From positions 806,001-870,000 of the forward strand of contig NZ_MIJZ01000001.1 of NCBI RefSeq assembly GCF_001730285.1: a DNA stretch of 64,000 nucleotides, read 5' to 3'. Shown piece by piece: positions 9,276-18,445 of this stretch; within the stretch, counting starts at the first letter, position 1; the number at the start of each line of letters is the position of its first letter. The notes beneath the pieces were generated by a model. That model did no database searches and was not told the DNA's origin. It worked only from the letters and a program-made list of their open reading frames with translations. The position numbers and the translations under genes are program-made. The stretch is from Enterococcus ureasiticus. GTDB taxonomy: Bacteria; Bacillota; Bacilli; Lactobacillales; Enterococcaceae.

Positions 9276-9632
9276 CTATGCTGGATCAACATTCTTTTGA
9301 ATCACAATAATATCTTTTCTAGGTGCACTAAAAGAATACCCTTTTTGCTGCATGTCATTTTTCACACCGATATGCACTGTTACTTCTTCTCTAGTCGTAT
9401 TTAACAGTTTTTTGATCACATAATCAACTTCTTTTTTGGCAATCTTCTTTTTAGTATTGATCATAATGATGTCGATTTTATCAAATGCATCAGCGTATAC
9501 AATTTGGGTACGGTCCAGTGCATATAATTTAAAAAATTTAATCGCTTTTGTCCCAAAAACGAACTTAGTGATATTTGGATAAAAATATTCTAAGTCTAAA
9601 TTCCTATTGATTGGTGTTTCGATTAATTTCAT
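9276..9632 (-). CDS. DUF1827-like protein of unknown function
   Basis: A 118-residue soluble protein without signal peptide or membrane segment. Mixed alpha/beta composition and segments such as TQIVYADAFDKIDIIMINTKKK and KKEVDYVIKKLL recall the DUF1827 proteins common in Streptococcus and Enterococcus; this is recognition by pattern and is tentative. The start ATG at 9632 has AAGGAG upstream (GTAAGGAGCTGAGAG). It is convergent with the ABC operon and divergent from the MerR-family gene. No function can be assigned. Confidence 0.7.
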   Translation of the reverse strand: MKLIETPINRNLDLEYFYPNITKFVFGTKAIKFFKLYALDRTQIVYADAFDKIDIIMINTKKKIAKKEVDYVIKKLLNTTREEVTVHIGVKNDMQQKGYSFSAPRKDIIVIQKNVDPA

Positions 9633-9762
9633 TCTCTCAGCTCCTTACTTATTTAACATTTATCTTGATAACTTTACATAAAAAATTTTACTCTTTCAGC
9701 GACTTTTTGTAAATCAAAAAAATGATTTTTCATCGAAAAATATGTTATTCTAAAAAAAAGAC

Positions 9763-9793
9763 TTGACCTTACCGTTAAGTAAAGGTTTATGCT
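9763..9793 (+). promoter_or_regulatory. MerR-type promoter/operator with 19-bp spacer
   Basis: -35 TTGACC (9763-9768) and -10 TATGCT (9788-9793) are separated by 19 bp, the overlong spacing typical of promoters activated by MerR-family proteins through DNA distortion. The spacer holds an imperfect dyad ACCTTAC/GTAAAGGT. It lies directly before the MerR gene, so autoregulation is likely. Confidence 0.75.
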
Positions 9794-9816
9794 AGTTACA
9801 TACAGGAGGGAAACAG

Positions 9817-10575
9817 ATGGAATACACAATCAAAAAAATTGCTGAATTATCCGGAATCAGCACTCGAACATTGCGTTATTATGACGAAATCGATCTTTTA
9901 AAACCTGCGCGTATCAATTCTTCTGGTTACCGCATATACGGAACGAAAGAAATCGATAAACTGCAGCAGATTCTTTTTTACCGTTCATTGGATTTGAAAC
10001 TAGAGGCCATCCAAAAACTACTGAACACACCAGACTATGATCCCAAGCACGCGTTACAGGATCATTATCGACAGTTACTAGAAAAACGTCAGCAGATCGA
10101 TCATCTAATCCTTACTGTAGAAAAAACATTACGCTATCAAAAAGGAGAAATCACTATGACTGATAAAGAAAAATTTGTAGGATTCAAACAAGAAAAATTA
10201 CGAGAAAATGAACAAAAATACGGCAAAGAAATACGCGAGAAATATGGAGAAGAAACAGTGGAGGCATCAAACCAACAGTGGCTTAATCTAAGTAAAGAAG
10301 ATTTTAGTGGAATGGAAACGGCTGAAAAAGAACTGTTTGAAGCATTAAAAATTGTGATGGCCACCAAAGAATATCAATCAAAAGAAGCTGAAACGGTCTT
10401 TTTAAAGCATAAAGAATGGCTACAATATACTTCGCCTGTCTATTCAGCCGAAATGCATAGAGGTTTGGGGCAAATGTACATTGGTGATGAACGATTTACC
10501 GCTTATTATGATGAACGAGCTGGAAAATCTGCCGCTCAAACACTAAATCAAATTATTCAACATTATGCAAAATAG
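9817..10575 (+). CDS. MerR-family regulator with TipAS ligand domain
   Basis: A 252-residue regulator. The N-terminal winged helix (about 1-75; YTIKKIAELSGISTRTLRYYD then LLKPARINSSGYRIY) is canonical MerR, followed by a coiled dimerisation helix (about 80-110) and a C-terminal TipAS-like antibiotic-recognition domain (about 125-252; GLGQMYIGDERFTAYYD is its typical end). TipA/Mta-type proteins sense drugs and activate transport or binding genes. No obvious target operon follows; a hairpin terminator ends the unit, so it may regulate mainly itself or a remote gene. The 19-bp-spaced promoter supports autoregulation. Start ATG follows CAGGAGGG. Confidence 0.9.
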   Translation: MEYTIKKIAELSGISTRTLRYYDEIDLLKPARINSSGYRIYGTKEIDKLQQILFYRSLDLKLEAIQKLLNTPDYDPKHALQDHYRQLLEKRQQIDHLILTVEKTLRYQKGEITMTDKEKFVGFKQEKLRENEQKYGKEIREKYGEETVEASNQQWLNLSKEDFSGMETAEKELFEALKIVMATKEYQSKEAETVFLKHKEWLQYTSPVYSAEMHRGLGQMYIGDERFTAYYDERAGKSAAQTLNQIIQHYAK

Positions 10576-10600
10576 AAAAACAATTATAAGTTGAGAACGT

Positions 10601-10647
10601 TTAAGGGTCTGAGAAGTAACTACCAAAGTTACCTCTCAGACCCTTAA
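10601..10647. terminator. Strong hairpin between convergent genes
   Basis: TTAAGGGTCTGAGA and TCTCAGACCCTTAA are perfect inverted arms, extended by GTAAC/GTTAC around a short loop. There is no clean U-run, so it may be Rho-assisted or a bidirectional insulator between the MerR gene and the leftward membrane-protein gene. Confidence 0.7.
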
Positions 10648-10697
10648 AATCTAAATAGTACTAAGAAATCAGCTCTTTTTATTACTTGTTTTGGTTC

Positions 10698-11333
10698 CTA
10701 TAAAGTCCCAAAAAAGGCAAGACCAAATAAAATCAGTAAAAAAATCGTTAAAGCTGCCGATTTAAGTCTTCGTTTTCTCTGTCTAGCAATAAAATTAGCA
10801 TTTTTTAAACGCTCTTGCTTGTAACTAGCAGAGTGCTTGATTTGCGTGATATCATAATAAAAAAACTGCAGTGGCTGTTCCAGTATATTCTCATCTAATC
10901 CATCTGTATCACCAACTAATAATGTATACTGTCTGATTTTTGATGGAAAATTTCTACTATTCTTCTTTTTTAACTTCACAAATAACTCTTGATCGCCTAT
11001 GAAATAATAAGATTGATCATCTTCCTGAATTTCGATCGACTCCATTTTCTGAAATTCATCCGGCAATTGCGTTTTGATCTGTTGGAAATAGGCGTCGAAA
11101 ACTTCTGCTCGTAAATAACGAAGTAAATAGACAATTAAACCTGCCTCGCCCAAAAACAATAATACTAACAACACTCGAACAAATGATCCAGATAAACCGA
11201 CACCAACAGCCGTTACCAACATAATAGCAAGCAGAAATAATAAATATCTTTGATAATGCTTCATATACAGCTGCCTGATTCCCGATTGATAATATTCTAA
11301 ATCATGTTCAACTTTGTCTTTTATTTCGTTCAT
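10698..11333 (-). CDS. Membrane protein of unknown function
   Basis: A 211-residue protein with two adjacent membrane helices near the N-terminus (about 28-50 and 52-70), a 110-residue cytoplasmic domain and a C-terminal helix (about 190-209) preceded by a basic run (ARQRKRRLK). The soluble part carries the mixed sequence YYFIGDQELFVKLKKKNSRNF, resembling PH-like or YcxB-type domains in layout, but I do not recognise a family. Start ATG at 11333 follows AGGAGAGTAAC. It is flanked by the hairpin on one side and the HAD phosphatase gene upstream, 114 bp away, in the same direction. Confidence 0.7.
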   Translation of the reverse strand: MNEIKDKVEHDLEYYQSGIRQLYMKHYQRYLLFLLAIMLVTAVGVGLSGSFVRVLLVLLFLGEAGLIVYLLRYLRAEVFDAYFQQIKTQLPDEFQKMESIEIQEDDQSYYFIGDQELFVKLKKKNSRNFPSKIRQYTLLVGDTDGLDENILEQPLQFFYYDITQIKHSASYKQERLKNANFIARQRKRRLKSAALTIFLLILFGLAFFGTL

Positions 11334-11447
11334 TGTTACTCTCCTAACTCAAAAAATTTATTGCTTAATTACACCTTTTTATCTTGTTTCAAAAATATTC
11401 ACTACTTTTAGTCGATCCTAGACAGTTCTTACTAACAATCTAAGTTT

Positions 11448-12302
11448 TTATTCTTTGATGATTTCTTCAAAAATAAAAGTTCCAACACCACCGTCTAAGC
11501 AATCACCGATAATCAGCTGACACTGTTCTTTCACAATTTCTTTAGCATTTCCTACTGCAACTGGAATATCGACAACTTCTAACATCGCTAAATCATTTTC
11601 ACCATCACCAATACCATAACTACGTGCATCTGGAAATTTTTTCATGAATTCTTTGATAGCATTACCTTTGCTGCTCTTTGGATCAACAATTTCTAAGCAT
11701 TGCGTAAATGAAGAAAAGACATCCGCCGACTCGCTACTCAATAAGTCACGCAACGTTTCATGTTCTTCATCGCTTGCTTCCATCAATTCTATTTTCATTA
11801 CTTTTAACTCTGGATGTTCAGTCAAATAAGTAAATGGATCTTCCACATGCTGGCATTGTTCTTTGAAGAAGTCTACTTTGAAATCCATGATCTGTTTGCC
11901 TGTTTCGCCCATTGGTTCTAACTTTTTCCTTAAAGCTAAAATATTTGTGTCATAATTTTCAACTGCCTTTAAAATAATTCCTTCATTTGTATGAATATGA
12001 TAAAAAATATGTCGTGCTTCTAAAATAGCGATGACTCTTTCACATTCAGCCATTGATATACAATGATTATACTGAATGGGCTCACCAACCAATTTATGTC
12101 CGCCGCCATTACTAAAAATAACATCGCACTCACTATCTAATTCATCCATCAATTCTGTCAATTGCGCATAACCACGTCCACTGATAAACACAAAATGATC
12201 CCCTTGCTTTTGTAAAGCGTAAATCGCATCATAGTTGACTTTTGGCACTTCACCGGCTAGATCTTGAAACGTTCCATCTATATCACAAAACACAATATTC
12301 AT
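11448..12302 (-). CDS. Cof-type HAD-IIB sugar-phosphate phosphatase
   Basis: A 284-residue HAD hydrolase of the Cof/IIB class, which dephosphorylates small metabolites such as sugar phosphates or flavin precursors. Motif I is DIDGT at residues 6-10, motif II the SGRGYAQ segment near 41-47, a lysine lies in the SKGNAIKEF block near 215, and motif IV is GDGENDLAML near 238. The large C2-type cap sits between motifs II and III. Start ATG at 12302 is followed by the expected MNIVFCDIDGT. Substrate cannot be predicted. Confidence 0.9.
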   Translation of the reverse strand: MNIVFCDIDGTFQDLAGEVPKVNYDAIYALQKQGDHFVFISGRGYAQLTELMDELDSECDVIFSNGGGHKLVGEPIQYNHCISMAECERVIAILEARHIFYHIHTNEGIILKAVENYDTNILALRKKLEPMGETGKQIMDFKVDFFKEQCQHVEDPFTYLTEHPELKVMKIELMEASDEEHETLRDLLSSESADVFSSFTQCLEIVDPKSSKGNAIKEFMKKFPDARSYGIGDGENDLAMLEVVDIPVAVGNAKEIVKEQCQLIIGDCLDGGVGTFIFEEIIKE

Positions 12303-12692
12303 TTATTAAACTCCCATTCCTTATTGGCTCATTCTCCCTTTGTCTACACGACTACATAAGGATATGCCTTTTTATTTTGACACATTGAGTATAGCATAAA
12401 TTATCTAGGATATTTTAAAAAGTTGTTCATTATTAGCTCTGATTGGTTCCCTGATAGTTTACATACAAAACAAAGGCCTGTATACATTAGCTGAGAATCA
12501 AATCGGCTATTTATACAGGCTCACTCCGTTATTTTCGAATAAAAAAGATCAGTTCTACTCAACATACTTGTTTTTCAGGCATACAGCAATAGCATCAAAT
12601 AAAAATAGCCGCGTCAATAAACTCAGAATTTCTCTACTAATGTTCGTTGTAACAACAAGCGTTTAATTATTTTTGTTTATATCTACGTAAAC
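12303..12692. other. Intergenic region without a gene
   Basis: This 390-bp stretch separates the HAD gene from the last lipoprotein gene of the surface locus. It contains a minus-strand promoter-like TATGCTATACT near 12390 for the HAD gene and the hairpin described separately at 12476-12520. No coding frame with a ribosome site is evident. Confidence 0.6.
12476..12520 (-). terminator. Candidate terminator of the surface-protein operon
   Basis: GCCTGTATA...TTAGC pairs with GCTA...TATACAGGC; on the minus strand it is followed by CTTTGTTTTG. It lies 170 bp beyond the last gene of the WxL locus and is the first strong hairpin met by leftward transcription. Confidence 0.6.
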
Positions 12693-13433
12693 TTAATCCG
12701 TATAATCAACAATTGACGCATAAATTTCTTTTAATTCCTGCTTGCTGTCAAAGCCTCCCAATAATGATTGTGAAACCTTCTTTTTCTCAACAGCTTCTTG
12801 ATCATTACTATACACAATAGCTTTTGAGGACGCTGGCCGCTTATCTATTTCCTTGTACTCTTCCTTAAAATGTTGAATCGATTGATCAGTCAGTTTCTTT
12901 GGAAGGTCGATGATTTCTGCACTTTTCGCCAATAATTCGTCAAAATTGTCTTTTGGATAAGTTATCTTTTGACCATAAGTCGTCATTGAAAGACTTTGAG
13001 ATGTCAAACGGACTTCTTTTTTCTCTTTGTTATATGAATATTTTAAATCCACTAGCGCAAAAACTCTTAACTCATCACGATCATTTATAGGATAATACGC
13101 TCGCGCTTTTAGTTCATCTCCAGAAGCGTACATTGTAAATTCAGGATCACCTTCTTGCATTCCTTTCGATTTGACGTCCGCTTTAAGCATCTCTTTAACT
13201 TCTTTAACAAAGTTTGGAACGTGTACGTTGAATTTATTCTTTAGTAAATCAAATGCTTCTTTTTCAGTAATTTCAGGATAATCAAAAGTCCCAAAAGGTT
13301 TTTCTCGTTTTTCATGCCATGTTAGTTGTTGGTGTTCAACTGTGCTTGTCTGTTTTTTTGAAGAACAAGCACTGACGCATAATAGTACACACACGATTAT
13401 AGCCACAAATGGAAGATAGGATTTTTTTTTCAT
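12693..13433 (-). CDS. Lipoprotein, last gene of the WxL surface locus
   Basis: A 246-residue secreted lipoprotein: signal peptide MKKKSYLPFVAIIVCVLLC and lipobox VSAC, then SSKKQ. The mature part is charged and helical with no family I recognise. Its start ATG overlaps the stop of the preceding lipoprotein gene (TAATG), so the two are coupled, and both follow the YfhO-type gene closely. The context suggests a role at the outer face of the membrane in assembly or quality control of the surface complex, or a role with YfhO; this is inference. Confidence 0.75.
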   Translation of the reverse strand: MKKKSYLPFVAIIVCVLLCVSACSSKKQTSTVEHQQLTWHEKREKPFGTFDYPEITEKEAFDLLKNKFNVHVPNFVKEVKEMLKADVKSKGMQEGDPEFTMYASGDELKARAYYPINDRDELRVFALVDLKYSYNKEKKEVRLTSQSLSMTTYGQKITYPKDNFDELLAKSAEIIDLPKKLTDQSIQHFKEEYKEIDKRPASSKAIVYSNDQEAVEKKKVSQSLLGGFDSKQELKEIYASIVDYTD

Positions 13434-14401
13434 TATTTCTCTTCCTCTTTCTCTGCTTCATTTAATACAACAATCGGAACGTCCGTTGCGTTTTTAAAGA
13501 TGTCTTTATCTGGAATCAATAAGATATCACTATCATCCTTTAATTCATACAAACTGACTCCTTCAATAGAACTTCCCCCATCAACTGCTTTGCTTTTTTG
13601 CTCGATCAATTTTGGAATATCCAAAATTGAATTATCTTTTGCCAGCTCCCCTTGTACTAGTATTTTTCCGTTTTGAGTTACTTGGATCAGTGTATCCCAT
13701 TTATCAGCTGTTATTGATTGATTTTTCTTTTTATTTGTTACCGTATATCTCAGTGCTAAGAGCTTCTTATCAGCTGCACCTGTTACATTCATAACACCTG
13801 TCAAAGTCAATGAAAGATCATCATTTTGAAAAACAACGTTCTCTTCTTCATCAGCGTCGGTTCCTTTGTCTTTTACTTCTTTAACAGAACGAGCTGACTC
13901 GTCGATGATTTCCGCACGTTTTTTATACTCTCCATCTTTTGCTGAATAATAATTTAATTGAACCATGCCGTTAGCTGTTTCAATATAATACAAATGCAGC
14001 CAGGATTCTCTTTTATCGAAAGTTGTGTCTAATGTATACTTGTAACCTTTGTATTTTCCAACTTTAAATTCTTTCATAAAAATATCTGATTCCTTTTTGT
14101 AATTGTATTGTTTCTTCAATTCGTTACGAATTTTTTTGCCAAAATCAGCTAACTCGATCGATTCTTTTCTTTCAGACATCACAATTAATGTTGAATTACT
14201 TTTAGTATCTTTTGCTCCAAATATTGCCTCGTTACTATACGTTACTTTATAGTCCAATGTTTTCTCCCATGTGCTTGGCAATTGAATGGTATACTCGATT
14301 CCTTTTCCATCAAATACTTCTTTTTTGTCTGACAGTTTAGCTGAACAACCACTGATAAAAATTAGTAGCAACACAACCAAACCAATATTTTTTTTATGCA
14401 T
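13433..14401 (-). CDS. Lipoprotein with possible DUF5067-like C-terminal domain
   Basis: A 322-residue lipoprotein: signal peptide MHKKNIGLVVLLLIF and lipobox ISGC. The open frame extends to 14455, but AAGGAG lies at the usual distance before the adjacent ATGs at 14404 and 14401, and the second gives the best spacing. That start overlaps the TGA stop of the YfhO-type gene. The N-terminal half resembles PsbP-like or DUF1795-like lipoprotein domains in composition; the C-terminal half (LTLTGVMNVTGAADKKLL, LRYTVTNKKKNQS) recalls DUF5067 immunoglobulin-like domains. Both assignments are tentative. Confidence 0.75.
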   Translation of the reverse strand: MHKKNIGLVVLLLIFISGCSAKLSDKKEVFDGKGIEYTIQLPSTWEKTLDYKVTYSNEAIFGAKDTKSNSTLIVMSERKESIELADFGKKIRNELKKQYNYKKESDIFMKEFKVGKYKGYKYTLDTTFDKRESWLHLYYIETANGMVQLNYYSAKDGEYKKRAEIIDESARSVKEVKDKGTDADEEENVVFQNDDLSLTLTGVMNVTGAADKKLLALRYTVTNKKKNQSITADKWDTLIQVTQNGKILVQGELAKDNSILDIPKLIEQKSKAVDGGSSIEGVSLYELKDDSDILLIPDKDIFKNATDVPIVVLNEAEKEEEK

Positions 14402-16965
14402 CATATTCTCCTTTTTCCTATCCACCAATTGTAAAAAACAAAAGTAATCGTACAACTGATGAACAAACTTAGGCCAATTTTAAACCCTTCAGGCAAAAAC
14501 ACAAATTTGATTTTATGTTTTCCTTCGGGCACAGGTAATGCTAAAAAAGCATCTTTAAACGTTGGTATTTCCACTTTTTTCCCATCTATATAGGCACTCC
14601 ATCCCTTATCATACGGAATTGTAGTCAATACCACTTGTTCTTTTTCTAACGCCACATCTGCTTGGGCTATTCTACCTTTCGTTTCAAAGGAAACGCCTTG
14701 CTTTTGGATCGATTGTACTGATTTTTCAAATACGTCAACATTCATAAACATCGCCGTTGGCTTCACTAAATGAACCACGCCTTCTCCAGTAAAACTCACT
14801 TCTACTTGAATTTTTTCAGCTTTTTCGTAGTACCCAAGATTGTAGTATTGCCCATTTTCTTCAAGACCGGAGCGCTGTTCGATTCCATTGACTTTAGTGA
14901 TTGCTTCAACTTCCATTCCTCTTCCATACAAACTTAAATACGCTTGTGAACGTGCTGGAACATCGATTGAATAGGTTATTTTACGCAATTTATTTGGAAC
15001 GGTTTTCGAATAGAAAAGAACAGAACCTTTGTCTTCTATTTGAACATTTTCCTCTTTGATCATTTCTGCTTCTGAAAAATAAAAGAGAGGTTCTTTTTGA
15101 TTGGATAGATACTGAATCAGCTCAGCTTGATTTTTCACTGCATTTTTCTTATAGATTCCTTGATCCGTTAAAATTCCTAGAGGCAAAGCGAGGCGATTTT
15201 CATATAATTTGTGTTTGCCTGCGGTTTCTTTAAGAGTGAAACCATATTTCTTAGGATCATTTTCTGAAATGTTGTATTTAATTCCTAACAATGCATCCAT
15301 CACTAAGGTGTTATTTGCATATTGAATCGTCAAATTGGTGCCATTAGAGCGAAAACCTAATTCATCTAAATACATAGAAGAATGACGATTTCGAATCGAT
15401 GAAAACATTGATACGCCACTATAACCATAAATAAAACTTTCATTTCTCGAAACACTATTTAAATTTGCTAGACGATACAATGTATCATTATCTTGTCGAG
15501 TCGATTCTACTAATTTATGCACATCTTGATAATTTCGATCATAGGCCACACGTTCAGGATACCGCCATTCTCCATTGATTCCAGTAATCATCTGCTGTGT
15601 ATTCATCATCATTTCACCAAGGAAAACAATGAATAATAACACCCACAAAACCATCTTTTTTTTGTACCATTTAACACTAATAATCCAAATCGTAAGATAA
15701 ACCAACAGCAAAACTACAGTCATTGCAATAGCTGTTTTATCTAAATAATCATACCGTTTTCGATTGGCTAAAAAAATGATCGCAATATAAAGAAGGATCA
15801 TCCCCATAACAATATTGACCAATCGATTCGTGTCTTCTTTCGTTACGTTTTCCAATCCGAATCCTGCCAGTAATAAACCTAAAAATGAAAAAAGAAAACT
15901 AAAGCGAAATAAAAACATGTTCGGCGAGTGGAATCCATGCCAAAATAAATTAAGTGGTTCGATGTAGACACTTGCGATCAACAATAGAAATAAACTGCCA
16001 TAGAGTAACTTATTTTTTAGTGGAAATTTTGGACTGACAAAGTAAAAGAGACAAAAAATCAGACCTATTAAGCCAAAATAAAGAAAAGGTGAACTGCCAA
16101 ACTTGCTTGTGTCATAAACACCAACCATTGTTTTAACAGGAATATCCCAAATATCTGTTCCTGAGGTAAAAAAATGCTTCAACTCTGTTAAACTCTCTCC
16201 GTTATTCTTTAAATCCAATAACGTAGGTAAAATGGTAATCATTGACGCACCTCCTGCTAAAAGTGAGGTAATAAAATAGGGCAACAAACTTTTCTTATAT
16301 TTTGCTGGCTCAGTCAAAAAACGGCAAAAAACATAAAGAAACGAAAAGACTCCGATCATAAAAGCCATATAAAAATTGGATAAAAATAATAAAAGATAAC
16401 TACTAAATAAAACTGCTGGTTTACTTTTGTCCATCAAACGGTGAATTCCTAAAATTACTAAGGGTAAATAAATCAAGCCATCCAACCACATTTGTTGTGG
16501 AGAGTATGCCACTGCAAAACCACTTAAAGCGTAGCTAATACTCAACATCACATTGATCCACTGAGGAACCTTAAATGTTTGATCGCTCATAATCCAAAAT
16601 GTGCCGCCGATTGTGCCAAATTTAAGCAAAATAATCATGTAAAGCGCATCCGGTACTTGGCTATTATCAAAAAAATAAATCAATGGACTAAAAATCCCAT
16701 TTAAATAATACGCCATAAAAGACCAATAATTTAGCCCTAAAGATCCATACCAAGTGTAAAAAAAACTTTGTTTTCCATGTAATACATTGTTTAAACTTGC
16801 AAAGAAATTAGACGTTTGTGATAAGGCATCACTCGCTAGAATTGTTTTTTCACTACCTGGATAAATACCTAGAAGAAAATAGACGAAACACATTACTCCC
16901 ATTGGTAAAAGAATACTTAAACAAAAGGCCCAGCCTTTCTGTTTTATCCAATCAATTCTTCTCAT
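14401..16965 (-). CDS. YfhO-family polytopic membrane protein
   Basis: An 854-residue protein with about 12 membrane helices in the first 460 residues, a long extracytoplasmic domain (about 460-820) and one C-terminal helix (about 825-848). The layout and segments such as SDALSQ, GYNNEWSAYIDGK-like PYDKGWSAYIDGKK and VPEGKHKIKFVF are typical of the YfhO family, GT-C-like proteins; B. subtilis YfhO has been linked to glycosylation of lipoteichoic acid. It lies between the signal peptidase gene (36-bp gap) and the lipoproteins (overlap) in the surface locus, where it might glycosylate the polymer or protein to which the complex binds. That role is inference. Start ATG follows AGGAGG. Confidence 0.85.
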   Translation of the reverse strand: MRRIDWIKQKGWAFCLSILLPMGVMCFVYFLLGIYPGSEKTILASDALSQTSNFFASLNNVLHGKQSFFYTWYGSLGLNYWSFMAYYLNGIFSPLIYFFDNSQVPDALYMIILLKFGTIGGTFWIMSDQTFKVPQWINVMLSISYALSGFAVAYSPQQMWLDGLIYLPLVILGIHRLMDKSKPAVLFSSYLLLFLSNFYMAFMIGVFSFLYVFCRFLTEPAKYKKSLLPYFITSLLAGGASMITILPTLLDLKNNGESLTELKHFFTSGTDIWDIPVKTMVGVYDTSKFGSSPFLYFGLIGLIFCLFYFVSPKFPLKNKLLYGSLFLLLIASVYIEPLNLFWHGFHSPNMFLFRFSFLFSFLGLLLAGFGLENVTKEDTNRLVNIVMGMILLYIAIIFLANRKRYDYLDKTAIAMTVVLLLVYLTIWIISVKWYKKKMVLWVLLFIVFLGEMMMNTQQMITGINGEWRYPERVAYDRNYQDVHKLVESTRQDNDTLYRLANLNSVSRNESFIYGYSGVSMFSSIRNRHSSMYLDELGFRSNGTNLTIQYANNTLVMDALLGIKYNISENDPKKYGFTLKETAGKHKLYENRLALPLGILTDQGIYKKNAVKNQAELIQYLSNQKEPLFYFSEAEMIKEENVQIEDKGSVLFYSKTVPNKLRKITYSIDVPARSQAYLSLYGRGMEVEAITKVNGIEQRSGLEENGQYYNLGYYEKAEKIQVEVSFTGEGVVHLVKPTAMFMNVDVFEKSVQSIQKQGVSFETKGRIAQADVALEKEQVVLTTIPYDKGWSAYIDGKKVEIPTFKDAFLALPVPEGKHKIKFVFLPEGFKIGLSLFISCTITFVFYNWWIGKRRI

Positions 16966-17001
16966 ATGGTAATTCCTCCTATAATCTTAACGTTTAATTT
17001 A

Positions 17002-17673
17002 CTACTTCACTTGCCCAATTTTATTCAATGGAAAGTAACGATATGTCACAACCCCTTCGATTTGTTCTTCGCTGATCAACCCCATTGTTCGGCTATCTTT
17101 TGAAGCACTTCGATTGTCGCCCAAAACAAAATAACTTTTTTCTGGTATCTTGTGTATGTCTCGTAACGCTTGAAAAACTTCTTCATTGACCATAACTTTT
17201 AACGTACTATCTGGTAAGTCTTCCGATGGAATTGGATTTGCCGTGTTTAATGTCCACTTGCCAGCTTTTTGTGGTCTAAGATACACAGCTTTTGAATCTG
17301 TCCATAATTGATCTCCTGGAAGTCCAATGACTCTCTTCACATAACTTGATTCATTAGAAATTTCTGGGTCAAATGTGATCAATTCATACCGTTCGGGTAA
17401 GCGGCCTTTTCTCACGATGATACGATCATTATTCTCCAATGTCGGTACCATCGATGATCCAGCTACTCGATGTGTCTTATTTTGCACTAAAAAAACAAAA
17501 CATAATCCGATGAGCAATAAGAAAAAAATATCCTGTGGTTTTATTATCCTTTTCGTTTTACGTTGGCGCATTTTTTCTAATTGTTCTTTTTTTTCTTTTG
17601 AATAATAGCGACGCTTCTTTTTAGTTGAATGTCCTTTTTTTGTTGCTTGTGGATGCGTTTTGTATATAGTCAC
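17002..17673 (-). CDS. Type I signal peptidase, catalytically intact
   Basis: A membrane-anchored signal peptidase that removes signal peptides after translocation. The basic cytoplasmic N-terminus (about 45 residues) precedes one helix (FFLLLIGLCFVFLV). Box B is AGSSMVPTL with the nucleophilic Ser, box D YVKRVIGLPGD with the general-base Lys, box E GDNRSASKDSR; all are intact. The open frame begins at 17688, but GGGAGG lies inside that extension, seven bases before the GTG at 17673, which is preferred (223 residues). It follows a degenerate homologue by 27 bp inside the WxL locus, so it is probably dedicated to these surface proteins rather than the general housekeeping enzyme. Confidence 0.92.
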   Translation of the reverse strand: MTIYKTHPQATKKGHSTKKKRRYYSKEKKEQLEKMRQRKTKRIIKPQDIFFLLLIGLCFVFLVQNKTHRVAGSSMVPTLENNDRIIVRKGRLPERYELITFDPEISNESSYVKRVIGLPGDQLWTDSKAVYLRPQKAGKWTLNTANPIPSEDLPDSTLKVMVNEEVFQALRDIHKIPEKSYFVLGDNRSASKDSRTMGLISEEQIEGVVTYRYFPLNKIGQVK

Positions 17674-17700
17674 TAATTGCCCTCCCACTATGTAATTCTT

Positions 17701-18435
17701 TTAAAATTGAGACATGTGATGAAACGGTATTATTCTTGCTTTCACAATACCTAAAATATCTTTCTGCTCAATCCAGCCAAAGTCACGACTGTCAGCCGCA
17801 TAATGGCGATTATCTCCTAATACAAAATAACTTTCTTTGGGTAAAGTTATTGAGCCTGTTAATTCTGCTAATGTAAAATCTTCTGTTAATAAACGTTGTT
17901 CTTTCTCGGCTTCATTAAGTTCATTTTTTAAAAAACGTTCTACCACTGGTCTTTTATTAATCAACAACTGGTCTTTTTCATACGCAATCTCTTCTCCTGG
18001 CAAAGCAATCACTCGTCTGACCATTGGTTGTTTCTTATCTGGTTGTTTAAGATAGACCATATCAAATCGCTTGATTTTGCTGTATTTGCTAACAAACAGA
18101 CGATCGCCATCATTTAACGTTGTCGTCATTCCATATCCATTGACTTTGGGCAAGCTAAAAAATAACCATTGGAATACAAAAAAAAGCGTCAACAGTAGAA
18201 AAAAGCTGACACCGATTTCCTTATAGAATTGGTGTCGTTGCTTTTTTCGTTTTTTCAATGTTCTTTTAATTGTATTTTTTTTATACCTGGCTATTTTTGC
18301 ATCAGTACGTTTATCTTTCTTTGACTGAACGTTTCTGTTTTTGATTGCTGTATTTGTTGTTGCGTTTTGATTACTTTTTTTTCTCTGTTTTTTTATAGAC
18401 GCTACTTTCTTAGAAGTTTTATTCGCTTGTTTCAT
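17701..18435 (-). CDS. Signal peptidase I homologue lacking both catalytic residues
   Basis: A 244-residue protein with a very basic cytoplasmic tail (about 70 residues), one helix (about 75-95) and a peptidase S26 fold. Box B reads VNGYGMTTTL, so Gly102 replaces the nucleophilic Ser; box D reads MVRRVIALPGE, so Arg140 replaces the catalytic Lys; box E (GDNRHYAADSRDFG) is kept. The DNA supports both changes (GGA and AGA codons). Without the Ser-Lys dyad it cannot cleave by the known mechanism. Streptococcal SipA, needed for pilus assembly, is a known precedent for such non-catalytic homologues. Placed 27 bp ahead of an intact signal peptidase, it may present or chaperone WxL-locus clients. 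Confidence 0.9.
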   Translation of the reverse strand: MKQANKTSKKVASIKKQRKKSNQNATTNTAIKNRNVQSKKDKRTDAKIARYKKNTIKRTLKKRKKQRHQFYKEIGVSFFLLLTLFFVFQWLFFSLPKVNGYGMTTTLNDGDRLFVSKYSKIKRFDMVYLKQPDKKQPMVRRVIALPGEEIAYEKDQLLINKRPVVERFLKNELNEAEKEQRLLTEDFTLAELTGSITLPKESYFVLGDNRHYAADSRDFGWIEQKDILGIVKARIIPFHHMSQF

Positions 18436-18445
18436 CTTGAGTCTC

